A stretch of DNA of 8,865 bases from Patescibacteria group bacterium. GTDB lineage: Bacteria; Patescibacteriota; JABMPQ01; JAHIRA01. The notes under the pieces are model-generated. The model ran no database searches and was not told where the DNA came from. It saw only the letters and a program-made list of their open reading frames with translations. The stretch is taken from assembly GCA_018818905.1 (NCBI GenBank), contig JAHIRA010000012.1:1-8865 (forward strand), in the 5' to 3' direction. The translations under genes and the position numbers were made by a program. Positions within the stretch are counted from its first letter, which is position 1, and each line of letters opens with the position of its first letter. Shown here piece by piece: positions 1 to 7,800 of the stretch.

Positions 1-2445
1 AAGCAGCAAATAATCAAATATTTCTTTGAAAGCTTGCCTTGCTCGAGGCAATGACCTGGTCACAAATACATTACCATCGGCCTTCTTGTCACCAGCTCTT
101 GGAGGCAAAAACGGTAACTTGGCCAGAATGACGCCCGCGAATTTGTCTTTTTGAATATCAATAGTTCGCAAAAAATAGTAAGTTGTGACAAAAATAGGCT
201 TTTTGGCATTTCTAAGACCTTCTTCGATCTTTTCTTTGCCGCCAGAAATAGTTTGAAAGAAGATCTCTGCTTCTTTTTCTTTGAAATTTAGTGATTCTTC
301 CTTAAAAAAACGAGTAACTTCGCCTTTGTTCTTCAGAATGACCAAAACACCTCTTTTTTCACTTGCTACCATCCCTTCTATCAATTCTCGAAGCTTGAGA
401 AAATGGCTTTTGGCCCGCTCGTCTGGAAAATCTTCTACGATTAACGTTTGAGTCTGCTTTCTAAGGTCAAAAGGAGTGTCTAATTTTTTTTCTTCAAAGC
501 CATCTAGATGTAAAGATTCTTTCAGAATCATGATCGCTGTATCCAAGACATTGTGTCCCAATAGAAGACGAGCTTTGGATGTCTTTGAAAGTGCTTCTCC
601 AACTTGAGTGAAACGATCAAAAACAGGCGTAATAGAAAAGTAAACGTCCTTTTCTCCTAGCACTATCTCTTGATGAAAATTTTCGTTGAGCTTAAAAAAA
701 CGTTCAAAGAAAGTTACCAAACGTTTATTTTCTTGGACCAGACCTTCTTGATCAACTATCAACGACTTAGTTTTGACCTCCAAATCAAGGATTTCTTGAT
801 TTAGACCCTGAATCTGACCCATGAGCTTGTCTTTGGCAACAAGAATGCCTCTCAAATCAAGATCGTCCAGAATATCAGCTCTGATCTCAAGACGCCCAAA
901 ATTAACTCTTGAGTCATTTTTGACAAAAAGAGCTATGAGACCAAAGAAAAGGGCCAACTGATTTTTGAACTCATTGATTCTTTCTTCAAGAGAAGTTACC
1001 TCAAAGCCTTCTCTCCTGGCTAAGTCTAGCAAACTAGCTTCTAGACTGGCTATTTTTTCATCAATTTGAGACAAATTGTAGCTTTTTCCCAAATTCATTT
1101 CAAACTGCTCTTCCAGAAACTCAAAGTCGTCCAAAATAATATGACGTGACTTGGAAAAATCCAAAAATTCGAGTAGATTGCTTTGGCTGGTTAGACATAT
1201 TCGACTCTCTTCCCTCTGTTTTTGCGCCTTATAATAATAACATTGCTCAAAATAAGAACATTTTTCTTCAGAACAAAAATAATCTCGATAACAAATCTCG
1301 TCTTTGAGCTTTTTTTCATCGAAAGATAAGTTTATCTCGGAAAGTAAACCGCTAGAAGTGACCGGCAACCACAGCATCACTTTGAGTAGGGAGTGAACTA
1401 CGTCAACATCAAGCTGATCTCGTTTCTGAAAATTGTTGAAACGTCTCAGACACAGATAATTCGAAGCTTTATCACAGAAGAATAAGTCAGGCTCTCCGCC
1501 CAGAAGCTTGGTAATCTGTCTTTTAACTCTTACAGACAAATCTTTTTGGGATTTATAATCCTTAAAAAAAATAACTGTCTTCTTTTTCCCAAGAATTGCT
1601 CCCAGCAGGAGAGCCAAACTCTTGTCAAAGCCACTCGGAGCTTCAATGACCTGCTTTTGACTCTTGATAATGGCTTGAGATATATCTTGAGCTAGTTCTA
1701 AGTTCTTTTGGGAAATTTCTGAGCTGGATTTCTGGCCTGTTATTTCACTTTTGAAAAAATCATCAACTTTATCGAGATCAAGACTGGTTTTTGTCTCTGA
1801 TTTGATGATTTTTTTCTTTGAGGTAGAGATTTTTTTGCTACCTTGTTCTTTGGCCAGGACAAAAAAATCCTTATAAGGATAATAACGATGTTTTAAAAAA
1901 GACAATATTTCATCAAGCCTCTGGGGGCTAAGATGCTCAATCTCTTGAAGAAGTCTTATGAGAAGCTCCTTTGCAGCCTTAGCGTCGTCTAGGGCTCGAT
2001 GTGACTCCAGCTGCTTGATTTTGAACTCCTTGGCCAGAACCTCAAGACTATAGGAAGAGAGATTTGGGAGGAGCAAAGTGGCAAAGCGCCAGGTATCAAG
2101 AAATTCATTCTTATCAAAAACGACACCATGAAATTTGAGGAAATTTAGATCAAAGACAATGTTGTGACCAACAATAGTCGCCCCACCCACAAAATGAACT
2201 AGATCTTTCTTGACTTCAGAGAGACTGAGAGCTTCTTTGACATCTTCGTCACTGATTCCGGTAATGGTGGTAATAAAAGCAGGAATTGGCTTCTCTGGCT
2301 TGACCATAACCTGAAATTCCTCAATAATTTTGCTGCCTTTAAATTTGAGAGCGCCAATTTCAATAATTTCACCTTTTTTGGGATCCAGATCTGTTGTTTC
2401 TAGATCAAGAGCAACAAAAACTTTGTCGCCCAAGAGATTGGACAT
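1..2445 (-). CDS. DEDDh 3'-5' exonuclease fused to degenerate DinG/XPD-like helicase (partial, C-terminus off window)
   Basis: An open frame of 815 codons starts at an ATG 4 bases after the upstream stop, with GAAGAG 7 bases before it, and is still open at the left edge. Residues 1-180 form a DEDDh exonuclease of the DnaQ/epsilon type: Exo I D14/E16 (LDLETT), Exo II D99, and Exo III H149...D154 (HRALDDA). A lysine/serine-rich linker (about 200-220) leads into a DinG-like region. Its collinear landmarks are a Walker A-like APSGFDKS (269-276), cysteines C332, C391, C396 and C402, a Walker B-like LDDFE (438-442), a helical arch (about 456-590), an HD2 domain, and KLPFLPP (776-782). The cysteine spacing CX4CX5C matches the E. 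coli DinG iron-sulfur ligands. The ATPase motifs are altered: D274 replaces the glycine before the Walker lysine, DEAH reads DDFE, and the SAT and motif V regions are poorly kept. Motif VI would lie just beyond the edge. The exonuclease call is firm; helicase activity is doubtful. Staphylococcus aureus DinG is a known case of such a fusion that works as a nuclease. Confidence 0.9.
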   Translation of the reverse strand, partial: MSNLLGDKVFVALDLETTDLDPKKGEIIEIGALKFKGSKIIEEFQVMVKPEKPIPAFITTITGISDEDVKEALSLSEVKKDLVHFVGGATIVGHNIVFDLNFLKFHGVVFDKNEFLDTWRFATLLLPNLSSYSLEVLAKEFKIKQLESHRALDDAKAAKELLIRLLQEIEHLSPQRLDEILSFLKHRYYPYKDFFVLAKEQGSKKISTSKKKIIKSETKTSLDLDKVDDFFKSEITGQKSSSEISQKNLELAQDISQAIIKSQKQVIEAPSGFDKSLALLLGAILGKKKTVIFFKDYKSQKDLSVRVKRQITKLLGGEPDLFFCDKASNYLCLRRFNNFQKRDQLDVDVVHSLLKVMLWLPVTSSGLLSEINLSFDEKKLKDEICYRDYFCSEEKCSYFEQCYYYKAQKQREESRICLTSQSNLLEFLDFSKSRHIILDDFEFLEEQFEMNLGKSYNLSQIDEKIASLEASLLDLARREGFEVTSLEERINEFKNQLALFFGLIALFVKNDSRVNFGRLEIRADILDDLDLRGILVAKDKLMGQIQGLNQEILDLEVKTKSLIVDQEGLVQENKRLVTFFERFFKLNENFHQEIVLGEKDVYFSITPVFDRFTQVGEALSKTSKARLLLGHNVLDTAIMILKESLHLDGFEEKKLDTPFDLRKQTQTLIVEDFPDERAKSHFLKLRELIEGMVASEKRGVLVILKNKGEVTRFFKEESLNFKEKEAEIFFQTISGGKEKIEEGLRNAKKPIFVTTYYFLRTIDIQKDKFAGVILAKLPFLPPRAGDKKADGNVFVTRSLPRARQAFKEIFDYLLL

Positions 2446-2449
2446 ATTT

Positions 2450-4018
2450 TTACTCTTCAAAATTGATAGTTCCTTCAGTTTTTTTGTCTTGGCCAGAGAC
2501 AAAAACACTTTTAAGGAAAGCCAAGTCTTCCGGCAAGATTGAGCCAAGATCTGCGAAGATGAAGCTCTCGGGTGTATCGAAATCTTTGGCAAAATCACTT
2601 CTGGTAGTAATATTGCTCCCTTTTTGGGCTGTGAGAATAGCTTCTGAGGTTTTCTTGTTGCTAGCTATGACTATTTTGCTATCAACTCGCCCCAAGAGTG
2701 GCACTGTCTCTGCATTTTCGTCTCCGCCTTCAACATTCCAAAAAAATGAATTGTTAAATGGATTCAAATTTAAAGCATTTTTCTCCAAGACTATTTCTGT
2801 GCCCTTGGAACCGTCAGACAGGGTGACTTCTTTCTCAACTGGAGTGTAGGAGGCTTTGAGACTTAATAGGAAATCTTTGGCTTTGTCTTCGACCTGACTG
2901 GCTTCTTTACTTTCAAAGATGATCCCAAAATTGCCAGATTCACTTCCCGGAAGTAAGAAAAAGGTATACTGACCATTCATTTGATCTATTAGATCTTCTT
3001 TAAGGCTATAAGAAAACTTATCTTTGAGCTCTTTCTCAAGAAATGAAAAGCTCTGACCAAAGCTTTGATATTTTTGGCCCAGATCATCGGTAACGCTCTC
3101 AAACTGATGACCTAGATTGTCTCCACCCAGAACAAGCAACGACTCTTCTGGGACTAGATTTAGTATGCTCCAGTCACCAGTTGCCTCAGTGTTCCTGATA
3201 ACCTCTTCTTCGTTTCTAAGAGCCAAACGAAGTGAATCTTTGGCCCCATTCTCAGTAATCTCGAGCCCCAGATATTTACCATTCAATAGGATTGGTAATG
3301 ATTTTTCTATGACTTCGTTCCAAGAATTCTCTTCTTTTAGCTCAAGGATCCCTTCCAGATCCAAATAAAGATAGGCTAGAGTTTGACTTCCAGGTTTCAA
3401 AAGGTCCTGATACTGCTGTTTTTGATAGAGGCTGGGAGCTTTGCCGTCAGCTGTCGTCAAAATCTCTTCTAACAAAGAATTATTCTTGGCCAGAATCATG
3501 ACATTACTCTTGAAAACAAAGCAGAAGCTGTCGGAATCGTCCTTTATGCTTTGAACACAGCCACCTTTGTCTTCTTTCTTCTTGGTGTATTTGTCCGAGG
3601 GAATACTTTTTAGAACCTGATTAGCATGATAAGCGCTTTTAAATTCAAGAAAAACAACCCCTTCGTTTTTTTCTGCCGAAGGAATAAGGGCAAAACCAAG
3701 CTCTTCCCCTAAAGAATCAGCCAGATCACCCTGATAATCAAGTCCAAAGTGCTTGAGGGAGCTTTGAAAAATATTGAATGAGTCTTCCGCGGAATCTGTC
3801 TGCAACTCCTTTTCTAAATCAGGCTTTTTGCTGAGAAATTTCTGAAGATTAATCTTGGCAAACAACACCGTTCTCTCTGGGGCCATTTGAGATAAATCCT
3901 TCTCCTGATAGAAAAAGCTATAATAAGCATAAATTGATAACCCCACTACCAGCACCAGGGCGATCACAAGAGTCAGGCCTCCAATCAGGAGGTGTTTTGT
4001 TTTTGTTTTGTGCTTCAT
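2450..4018 (-). CDS. Membrane-anchored DUF3352-like protein, second paralogue
   Basis: A 522-residue protein of unknown function. A lysine-rich start (1-9) precedes one hydrophobic segment (about 10-33), which predicts a signal-anchor with a short cytoplasmic tail and a large outward-facing domain. The ectodomain reads as two similar halves. Each half opens with a proline-containing strand and a hydrophobic strand (46-62 and 289-306), continues with a G-E/Q-rich strand (103-113 and 346-358), a helix (128-139 and 372-387), a long strand-helix unit ending in a Ser/Thr-rich turn (163-205 and 445-479), and a hydrophobic strand (211-225 and 483-495). The only cysteines, C154 and C166, are close together in the first half and could form a disulfide outside the cell. 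The same plan occurs in the preceding gene, so the two are paralogues. The assignment to DUF3352 is from recall of the family's pattern and is not certain. The gap to the preceding gene is 6 bases and to the following gene 4 bases, so this is an operon member. No strong Shine-Dalgarno sequence is seen; translation may be coupled. Confidence 0.85.
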   Translation of the reverse strand: MKHKTKTKHLLIGGLTLVIALVLVVGLSIYAYYSFFYQEKDLSQMAPERTVLFAKINLQKFLSKKPDLEKELQTDSAEDSFNIFQSSLKHFGLDYQGDLADSLGEELGFALIPSAEKNEGVVFLEFKSAYHANQVLKSIPSDKYTKKKEDKGGCVQSIKDDSDSFCFVFKSNVMILAKNNSLLEEILTTADGKAPSLYQKQQYQDLLKPGSQTLAYLYLDLEGILELKEENSWNEVIEKSLPILLNGKYLGLEITENGAKDSLRLALRNEEEVIRNTEATGDWSILNLVPEESLLVLGGDNLGHQFESVTDDLGQKYQSFGQSFSFLEKELKDKFSYSLKEDLIDQMNGQYTFFLLPGSESGNFGIIFESKEASQVEDKAKDFLLSLKASYTPVEKEVTLSDGSKGTEIVLEKNALNLNPFNNSFFWNVEGGDENAETVPLLGRVDSKIVIASNKKTSEAILTAQKGSNITTRSDFAKDFDTPESFIFADLGSILPEDLAFLKSVFVSGQDKKTEGTINFEE

Positions 4019-4024
4019 GAACTA

Positions 4025-5677
4025 TTATTCTTTAATCTTGAGGTAACCTTCAAGATAGAAATTTTTTCCTTTTTGATAGCTCTTGATCCCAAAGCTTTCT
4101 AGCAATCTCGTTTCTTTGCTCAGAATCCCATAGTCAAAATCTGTCAAATCATCTACTAGCTTAAAGCCGGCTTGCGGTTCAAGATAGATAAGGTGCTGAA
4201 ATTTACCCACATCCACGTTCTCAAAATTGTTTTGATAAACATGATCTTTGCTCAGAGTTTCTTTTTTATCAATCTCCAAAGTATTCTGCAACGCTGTTTC
4301 TGTCGTCGAAAGAATTAGCTTCTTCTCATCAAAAACATAGTGCACATCCAGGGGGTACTTTTCTGGTAAATTTAGGTATCGATATTCACTTTCACCTATC
4401 TGATGATTGGTAAAAACTCGATTGTCGCCAAAATCTTCTGGTTGATAGCGCTTGAAGCTCTCTATAACCAAGCCCTCAACTTTACTCATCTTCTCTTGAG
4501 CTTTCTTAACGTCATCTTGCTCCAAGATCAAGGATAGATTGAGATTTCCACCGGTGTTATCGCGAAACAGCGCCAAGGCGTATTGCCCCTTGAAGAGGTC
4601 TAGAAGATCTCTGTCAACATTTATGCCTAGTTCAAGCTCAATGCCCCTCTTGATAGCCTCAGCTCGAGCTTTGGAGTCTTCTGAGTTACTATCCTGGCCA
4701 ACAATAAGACTTTCTAGAAATTCGGTTAGGTCTTTGCCTTCCAGATAGAAAACCAAATCATCGGGAACCTCATCGTTAAACTTTTCTTTGAGATTCTCTT
4801 TGTCGGATCCTTTCTGTTCTCCCAAAACAGCCATTTTCATTTTGAAACCAGTCTTCTGGGGAGACAACACCAAACCGGTCGGTGCTTCAGCAGCATAACC
4901 AACCTTCTCAAAGAAATCTCCACCACCAATCTCAAACTGATTCACAAAAGTCCCGGCTAGCTGAAAAATATCAAAGTAGAAGAAAAGCATTTCTTTATCC
5001 CCTTTGAGTGTTTTTTTGGTTTTCTGATAATTGTCATTTTGGGCTAGACTCGTCTCCTTGCCTAGAGAAACATCAATCATTTTCTTGACTCCACTACCTC
5101 CTCTAGAAACCAGTAGCTCATTTTCAAGTAAAGCATAGGAGATTTCATTGTCTCCCTCAACCAGAATAAGATCCTGCTCTCTAAATTTTTCTTCAGTAAC
5201 GACGTTGCCTTTGACCTTGAGATTATCATTCATTTGAGACAAAAATTCGGCCGCTTTATCTCTGTTTTTGACTCTAATGACCATAATTGGCAGATTCTTG
5301 AGCTCGCTGGCTTGGATATTGCCAAACAATACTTCCTCGCCAATCCAACCCGTAAAGTCTTTTTGATCAAGCTTAATCTGTTCTTGTCTAATATCGCCAA
5401 AAACAAAATTAGTCAGAATACTAGAGAAGAATTCTTGATCTTCAAATTTTTCACTCAGAGCCAGTAGTTCACGACCCTGTGATAATGTGGGCATAAGATC
5501 AATTCTACCCACAAAAACAGGGTTTTCTGGCACATAGCTTTCTAATGCCTTCTTGGCAAAAAATTGCCTGTAGACAATATAGCCACCCAGTAGTAATAGC
5601 AAGGCGACAGCTATAAGAGTGAAAACGACAACTTGATTTCTTTTTTTGCGTTGACGCTCTTTTCTTATGCGCGACAT
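4025..5677 (-). CDS. Membrane-anchored DUF3352-like protein, first paralogue
   Basis: A 550-residue protein of unknown function. A strongly basic N-terminus (1-14, eight Arg/Lys) is followed by one hydrophobic segment (about 15-37). By the positive-inside rule this predicts a single-pass protein with about 510 residues outside the membrane. No cysteine is present. The ectodomain is an internal duplication: VPENPVF (49-55) matches VPDDLVF (304-310); GWIGEEVLFGNI (110-121) matches DLFKGQYALALF (360-371); the helix at 137-149 matches 388-400; the segment at 180-219, with its LLVSRG...ETSLAQND pattern, matches 445-483 (LILSTT...ETLSKDH); the strand at 228-240 matches 493-505. The next gene has the same arrangement. 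The start ATG lies 7 bases after the pnp stop with only a weak AAAGA upstream. The stop TAA is followed at once by an in-frame TAG. The role is unknown; the position downstream of pnp suggests co-expression only, not a shared function. Confidence 0.87.
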   Translation of the reverse strand: MSRIRKERQRKKRNQVVVFTLIAVALLLLLGGYIVYRQFFAKKALESYVPENPVFVGRIDLMPTLSQGRELLALSEKFEDQEFFSSILTNFVFGDIRQEQIKLDQKDFTGWIGEEVLFGNIQASELKNLPIMVIRVKNRDKAAEFLSQMNDNLKVKGNVVTEEKFREQDLILVEGDNEISYALLENELLVSRGGSGVKKMIDVSLGKETSLAQNDNYQKTKKTLKGDKEMLFFYFDIFQLAGTFVNQFEIGGGDFFEKVGYAAEAPTGLVLSPQKTGFKMKMAVLGEQKGSDKENLKEKFNDEVPDDLVFYLEGKDLTEFLESLIVGQDSNSEDSKARAEAIKRGIELELGINVDRDLLDLFKGQYALALFRDNTGGNLNLSLILEQDDVKKAQEKMSKVEGLVIESFKRYQPEDFGDNRVFTNHQIGESEYRYLNLPEKYPLDVHYVFDEKKLILSTTETALQNTLEIDKKETLSKDHVYQNNFENVDVGKFQHLIYLEPQAGFKLVDDLTDFDYGILSKETRLLESFGIKSYQKGKNFYLEGYLKIKE

Positions 5678-5684
5678 TTAGTCT

Positions 5685-7772
5685 TTATTTAAGCAACATA
5701 AGGTTAACTCGACCCATATTATCGATCTCGATGACTTTAACTTTGACACTATCCCCCATTTTGACTACGTCTTCAACCTTATCAACTCTATCTTTAGACA
5801 ATTTTGAGATATGAATCAAACCATCTGTACCTGGGAAAAGTTCGACAAAAGCTCCAAAGGACTCGATCCGGACAACTTTACCATCGTATTCTTCACCAAC
5901 TTTGGCTTCTTTGGTCAAAGCTTCAATTCTTGAGATAGCATCTTTGGAGGCTCCCTGATCAACAGAAGTAACCATAACCGTACCATCGTCTTCAATATCT
6001 ATTTCGACACCGGTTTCGTTAATGATTTCGTTGATCATTTTGCCACCAGGTCCGATAACATCTCTGATCTTATCTGGGTTAATTTTGAAAGTCACAATTC
6101 TAGGAGCGTATGGTGAGAGATCTGCTTTGGCAGCAGGGATAACTGCTTCCATCTTGCCAATAATTTCTATCAAAGCGGTTTTGTTCTGAAGAACAGTGTC
6201 CCTGACCATATCATCTGTCAAACCATCACTTTTGACATCAAGCTGCACTGCTGTAATACCATCTTTGGTGCCAGTCACCTTGAAGTCCATCCCACCATCT
6301 GAGTCTTCAAGATCCTGAAGGTCAGTCAAAACCTTGTAATGACCTTCTTTGTCCTGAACTATGCCCATGGCTACACCAGCGACATGTTTTTTGAGAGGAA
6401 CTCCAGCGTCCATAAGGGCCAATGAAGAACCGCAAGTGGCCGCCATTGACGATGAGCCATTGGAGCCAAAAACCTCGGATACCAATCGGATAGTGTAAGG
6501 AAAATCTTCTCTGCTGGGCATAAGTCTTCTAAGAGCATTCTCAGCCAGCATTCCATGACCAATATCTCTTCTGGAAGGGCCTCTTAGGGGTTGAACTTCG
6601 CCCACAGAGAAAGGAGGAAAGTTGTAATGATGCATGAAGCGCTTTTTGTACTCGGTTTCCATGTCATCAATAATCTGTTCTGCTCCTGGGCCACCGAGAG
6701 TCGCCACAGTTAGAACTTGCGTTTCTCCTCTTTTGAAGTATCCGGTACCATGAGTTCTGGGAAGCATTTCTACTTCTATGTCAAGTGGCCTAATTTCTGT
6801 TAGCCCCCGACCATCAATTCTTTTGTCATTTTCCAAAATATTTTTTTGAATCACTTCTTCAGCTACCTTGAAGATGAAATCAGGAAGTAGGCTCTTGAGA
6901 AGTTCTTTTTCTTCTTCATTTTGGTGGTTGTCAACAAAGAAAGCTGTTTTTTCTTCGATAAATTTCTTGAGACCTTTTTTGCGATCCTGTTTTTCTGATA
7001 GGTAGAGTAGCTCTTCTAATGCAGGTTTGATATCGTTGTAAACTGTTTCTTTGACTTCTGCAGGCAATTCGTCAACTTCTATAACAGCTTTCTCTTTACC
7101 AATATCGGTAACCATCTTGACAATCAAGTCAATCACAGCCTGGTTTTGCTTTTTGGCAAATTTGACAGCTTCAATGAACTTTTCTGCCTCAACTTCAGCT
7201 GCGCTAGCCTCAATCATAACTACCTTTTCTTGGCTTGAAGCGACCACCAAATCAAGATCACTCTTGACTTGGTCTTCTTTACTAGGGTTAGCCACGAATT
7301 CGCCATCTATCAGGCCAACTCGGGAAGCACTAACTACCGGTTCAAATGGTAGATCAGAAATAGCGGCAGCAGCAGAAGCTCCCATGATAGCCACGACATC
7401 AGCATCGTTTTCGCCATCGTAGCAAAGGACTTCGGCTACAACCTGAATATCTTCTCTCATTCTTTGATCAAAAAGAGGTCTAATGACCCGATCCATCATT
7501 CTGGCATTGGTCACGGCCTCGTCTGAAGGACGACCTTCTCTTTTGATAAAGCGAGAACCTTTGATCTTGCCAGCGGCATAAAGCTTCTCTTCGTAATCAA
7601 CCATTAGCGGGAAGTAACTGACTTCTGATCTAACTGTGTCAGATCTAACTACGGTAACTAAAACTACGGTTTCACCATAGGTGACCGTGATTGACGCATT
7701 GGCTTGAAGGGCTAATTTACCTGTTTCAAACTTTAGCGTCCGTCCTCCAAGTTCGCATTCATAAGTATGCAT
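5685..7772 (-). CDS. pnp: Polynucleotide phosphorylase (PNPase)
   Basis: PNPase is a 3'-5' phosphorolytic exoribonuclease that forms a trimeric ring in the cytoplasm and degrades mRNA. Domains, counted from the ATG at 7772 (695 residues): first RNase PH core with TGKLALQA (17-24) and FIKREGRPSDEA (75-86); an all-helical linker (about 210-310); second RNase PH core beginning at DKRIDGRG (316-323), with RRDIGHG (401-407), FGSNGSSSMA (435-444) and the catalytic equivalents of E. coli D486, D492 and K494 at D490, D496 and K498; KH domain with IGPGGK (573-578); S1 domain (about 627-694) that ends the protein without an extra tail. All active-site residues are present. A TTG at 7787 would add five residues, but it has no ribosome binding site and lies inside a predicted hairpin. 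The ATG has GGA 6 bases upstream and is preferred. B. subtilis PNPase has an N-terminus of intermediate length, so the start is not settled. Regulation through the leader structure is likely. Confidence 0.97.
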   Translation of the reverse strand: MHTYECELGGRTLKFETGKLALQANASITVTYGETVVLVTVVRSDTVRSEVSYFPLMVDYEEKLYAAGKIKGSRFIKREGRPSDEAVTNARMMDRVIRPLFDQRMREDIQVVAEVLCYDGENDADVVAIMGASAAAAISDLPFEPVVSASRVGLIDGEFVANPSKEDQVKSDLDLVVASSQEKVVMIEASAAEVEAEKFIEAVKFAKKQNQAVIDLIVKMVTDIGKEKAVIEVDELPAEVKETVYNDIKPALEELLYLSEKQDRKKGLKKFIEEKTAFFVDNHQNEEEKELLKSLLPDFIFKVAEEVIQKNILENDKRIDGRGLTEIRPLDIEVEMLPRTHGTGYFKRGETQVLTVATLGGPGAEQIIDDMETEYKKRFMHHYNFPPFSVGEVQPLRGPSRRDIGHGMLAENALRRLMPSREDFPYTIRLVSEVFGSNGSSSMAATCGSSLALMDAGVPLKKHVAGVAMGIVQDKEGHYKVLTDLQDLEDSDGGMDFKVTGTKDGITAVQLDVKSDGLTDDMVRDTVLQNKTALIEIIGKMEAVIPAAKADLSPYAPRIVTFKINPDKIRDVIGPGGKMINEIINETGVEIDIEDDGTVMVTSVDQGASKDAISRIEALTKEAKVGEEYDGKVVRIESFGAFVELFPGTDGLIHISKLSKDRVDKVEDVVKMGDSVKVKVIEIDNMGRVNLMLLK

Positions 7773-7779
7773 GTTTTTT

Positions 7780-7800
7780 CCGGCCAACCAGTTGAGCCGG
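7780..7800 (-). promoter_or_regulatory. Short hairpin next to the pnp start, alternative to the leader's basal stem
   Basis: On the minus-strand RNA, CCGGC (7796-7800) pairs with GCCGG (7780-7784), and CAAC (7791-7794) can pair with GUUG (7785-7788) around a bulged U. The hairpin ends 7 bases before the preferred pnp ATG and includes the GG of its GGA ribosome-binding triplet as well as the alternative TTG start. Bases 7790-7798 are shared with the basal stem of the long leader hairpin, so the two folds exclude each other. Pairing is seen by eye; the regulatory role is inferred. Confidence 0.45.

Noticed and set aside
2330..2849. Overlapping plus-strand open frames of 70 and 151 codons
   Set aside because: They lie antisense to the start of the exonuclease gene and the end of the second membrane protein, have no recognisable domain, and their composition follows from the opposite coding strand.
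3117..3368. Plus-strand open frame of 83 codons
   Set aside because: It is fully inside the second membrane paralogue on the other strand, is serine-rich, and has no family similarity that I recognise.
4539..5467. Two plus-strand open frames (69 and 77 codons) antisense to the first membrane paralogue
   Set aside because: They are shadows of a well-supported gene, with no ribosome binding site and no recognisable fold.
6371..7422. A 63-codon minus-strand frame and a 123-codon plus-strand frame inside pnp
   Set aside because: pnp is unambiguous here with intact catalytic motifs; the other frames are low-complexity products of its codon pattern.
7773..7787. TTG at 7787 as the pnp start
   Set aside because: No ribosome binding site precedes it, and it falls within a predicted hairpin; the ATG 15 bases downstream has GGA at suitable distance. 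It is not excluded, since B. subtilis PNPase has an N-terminus of intermediate length.
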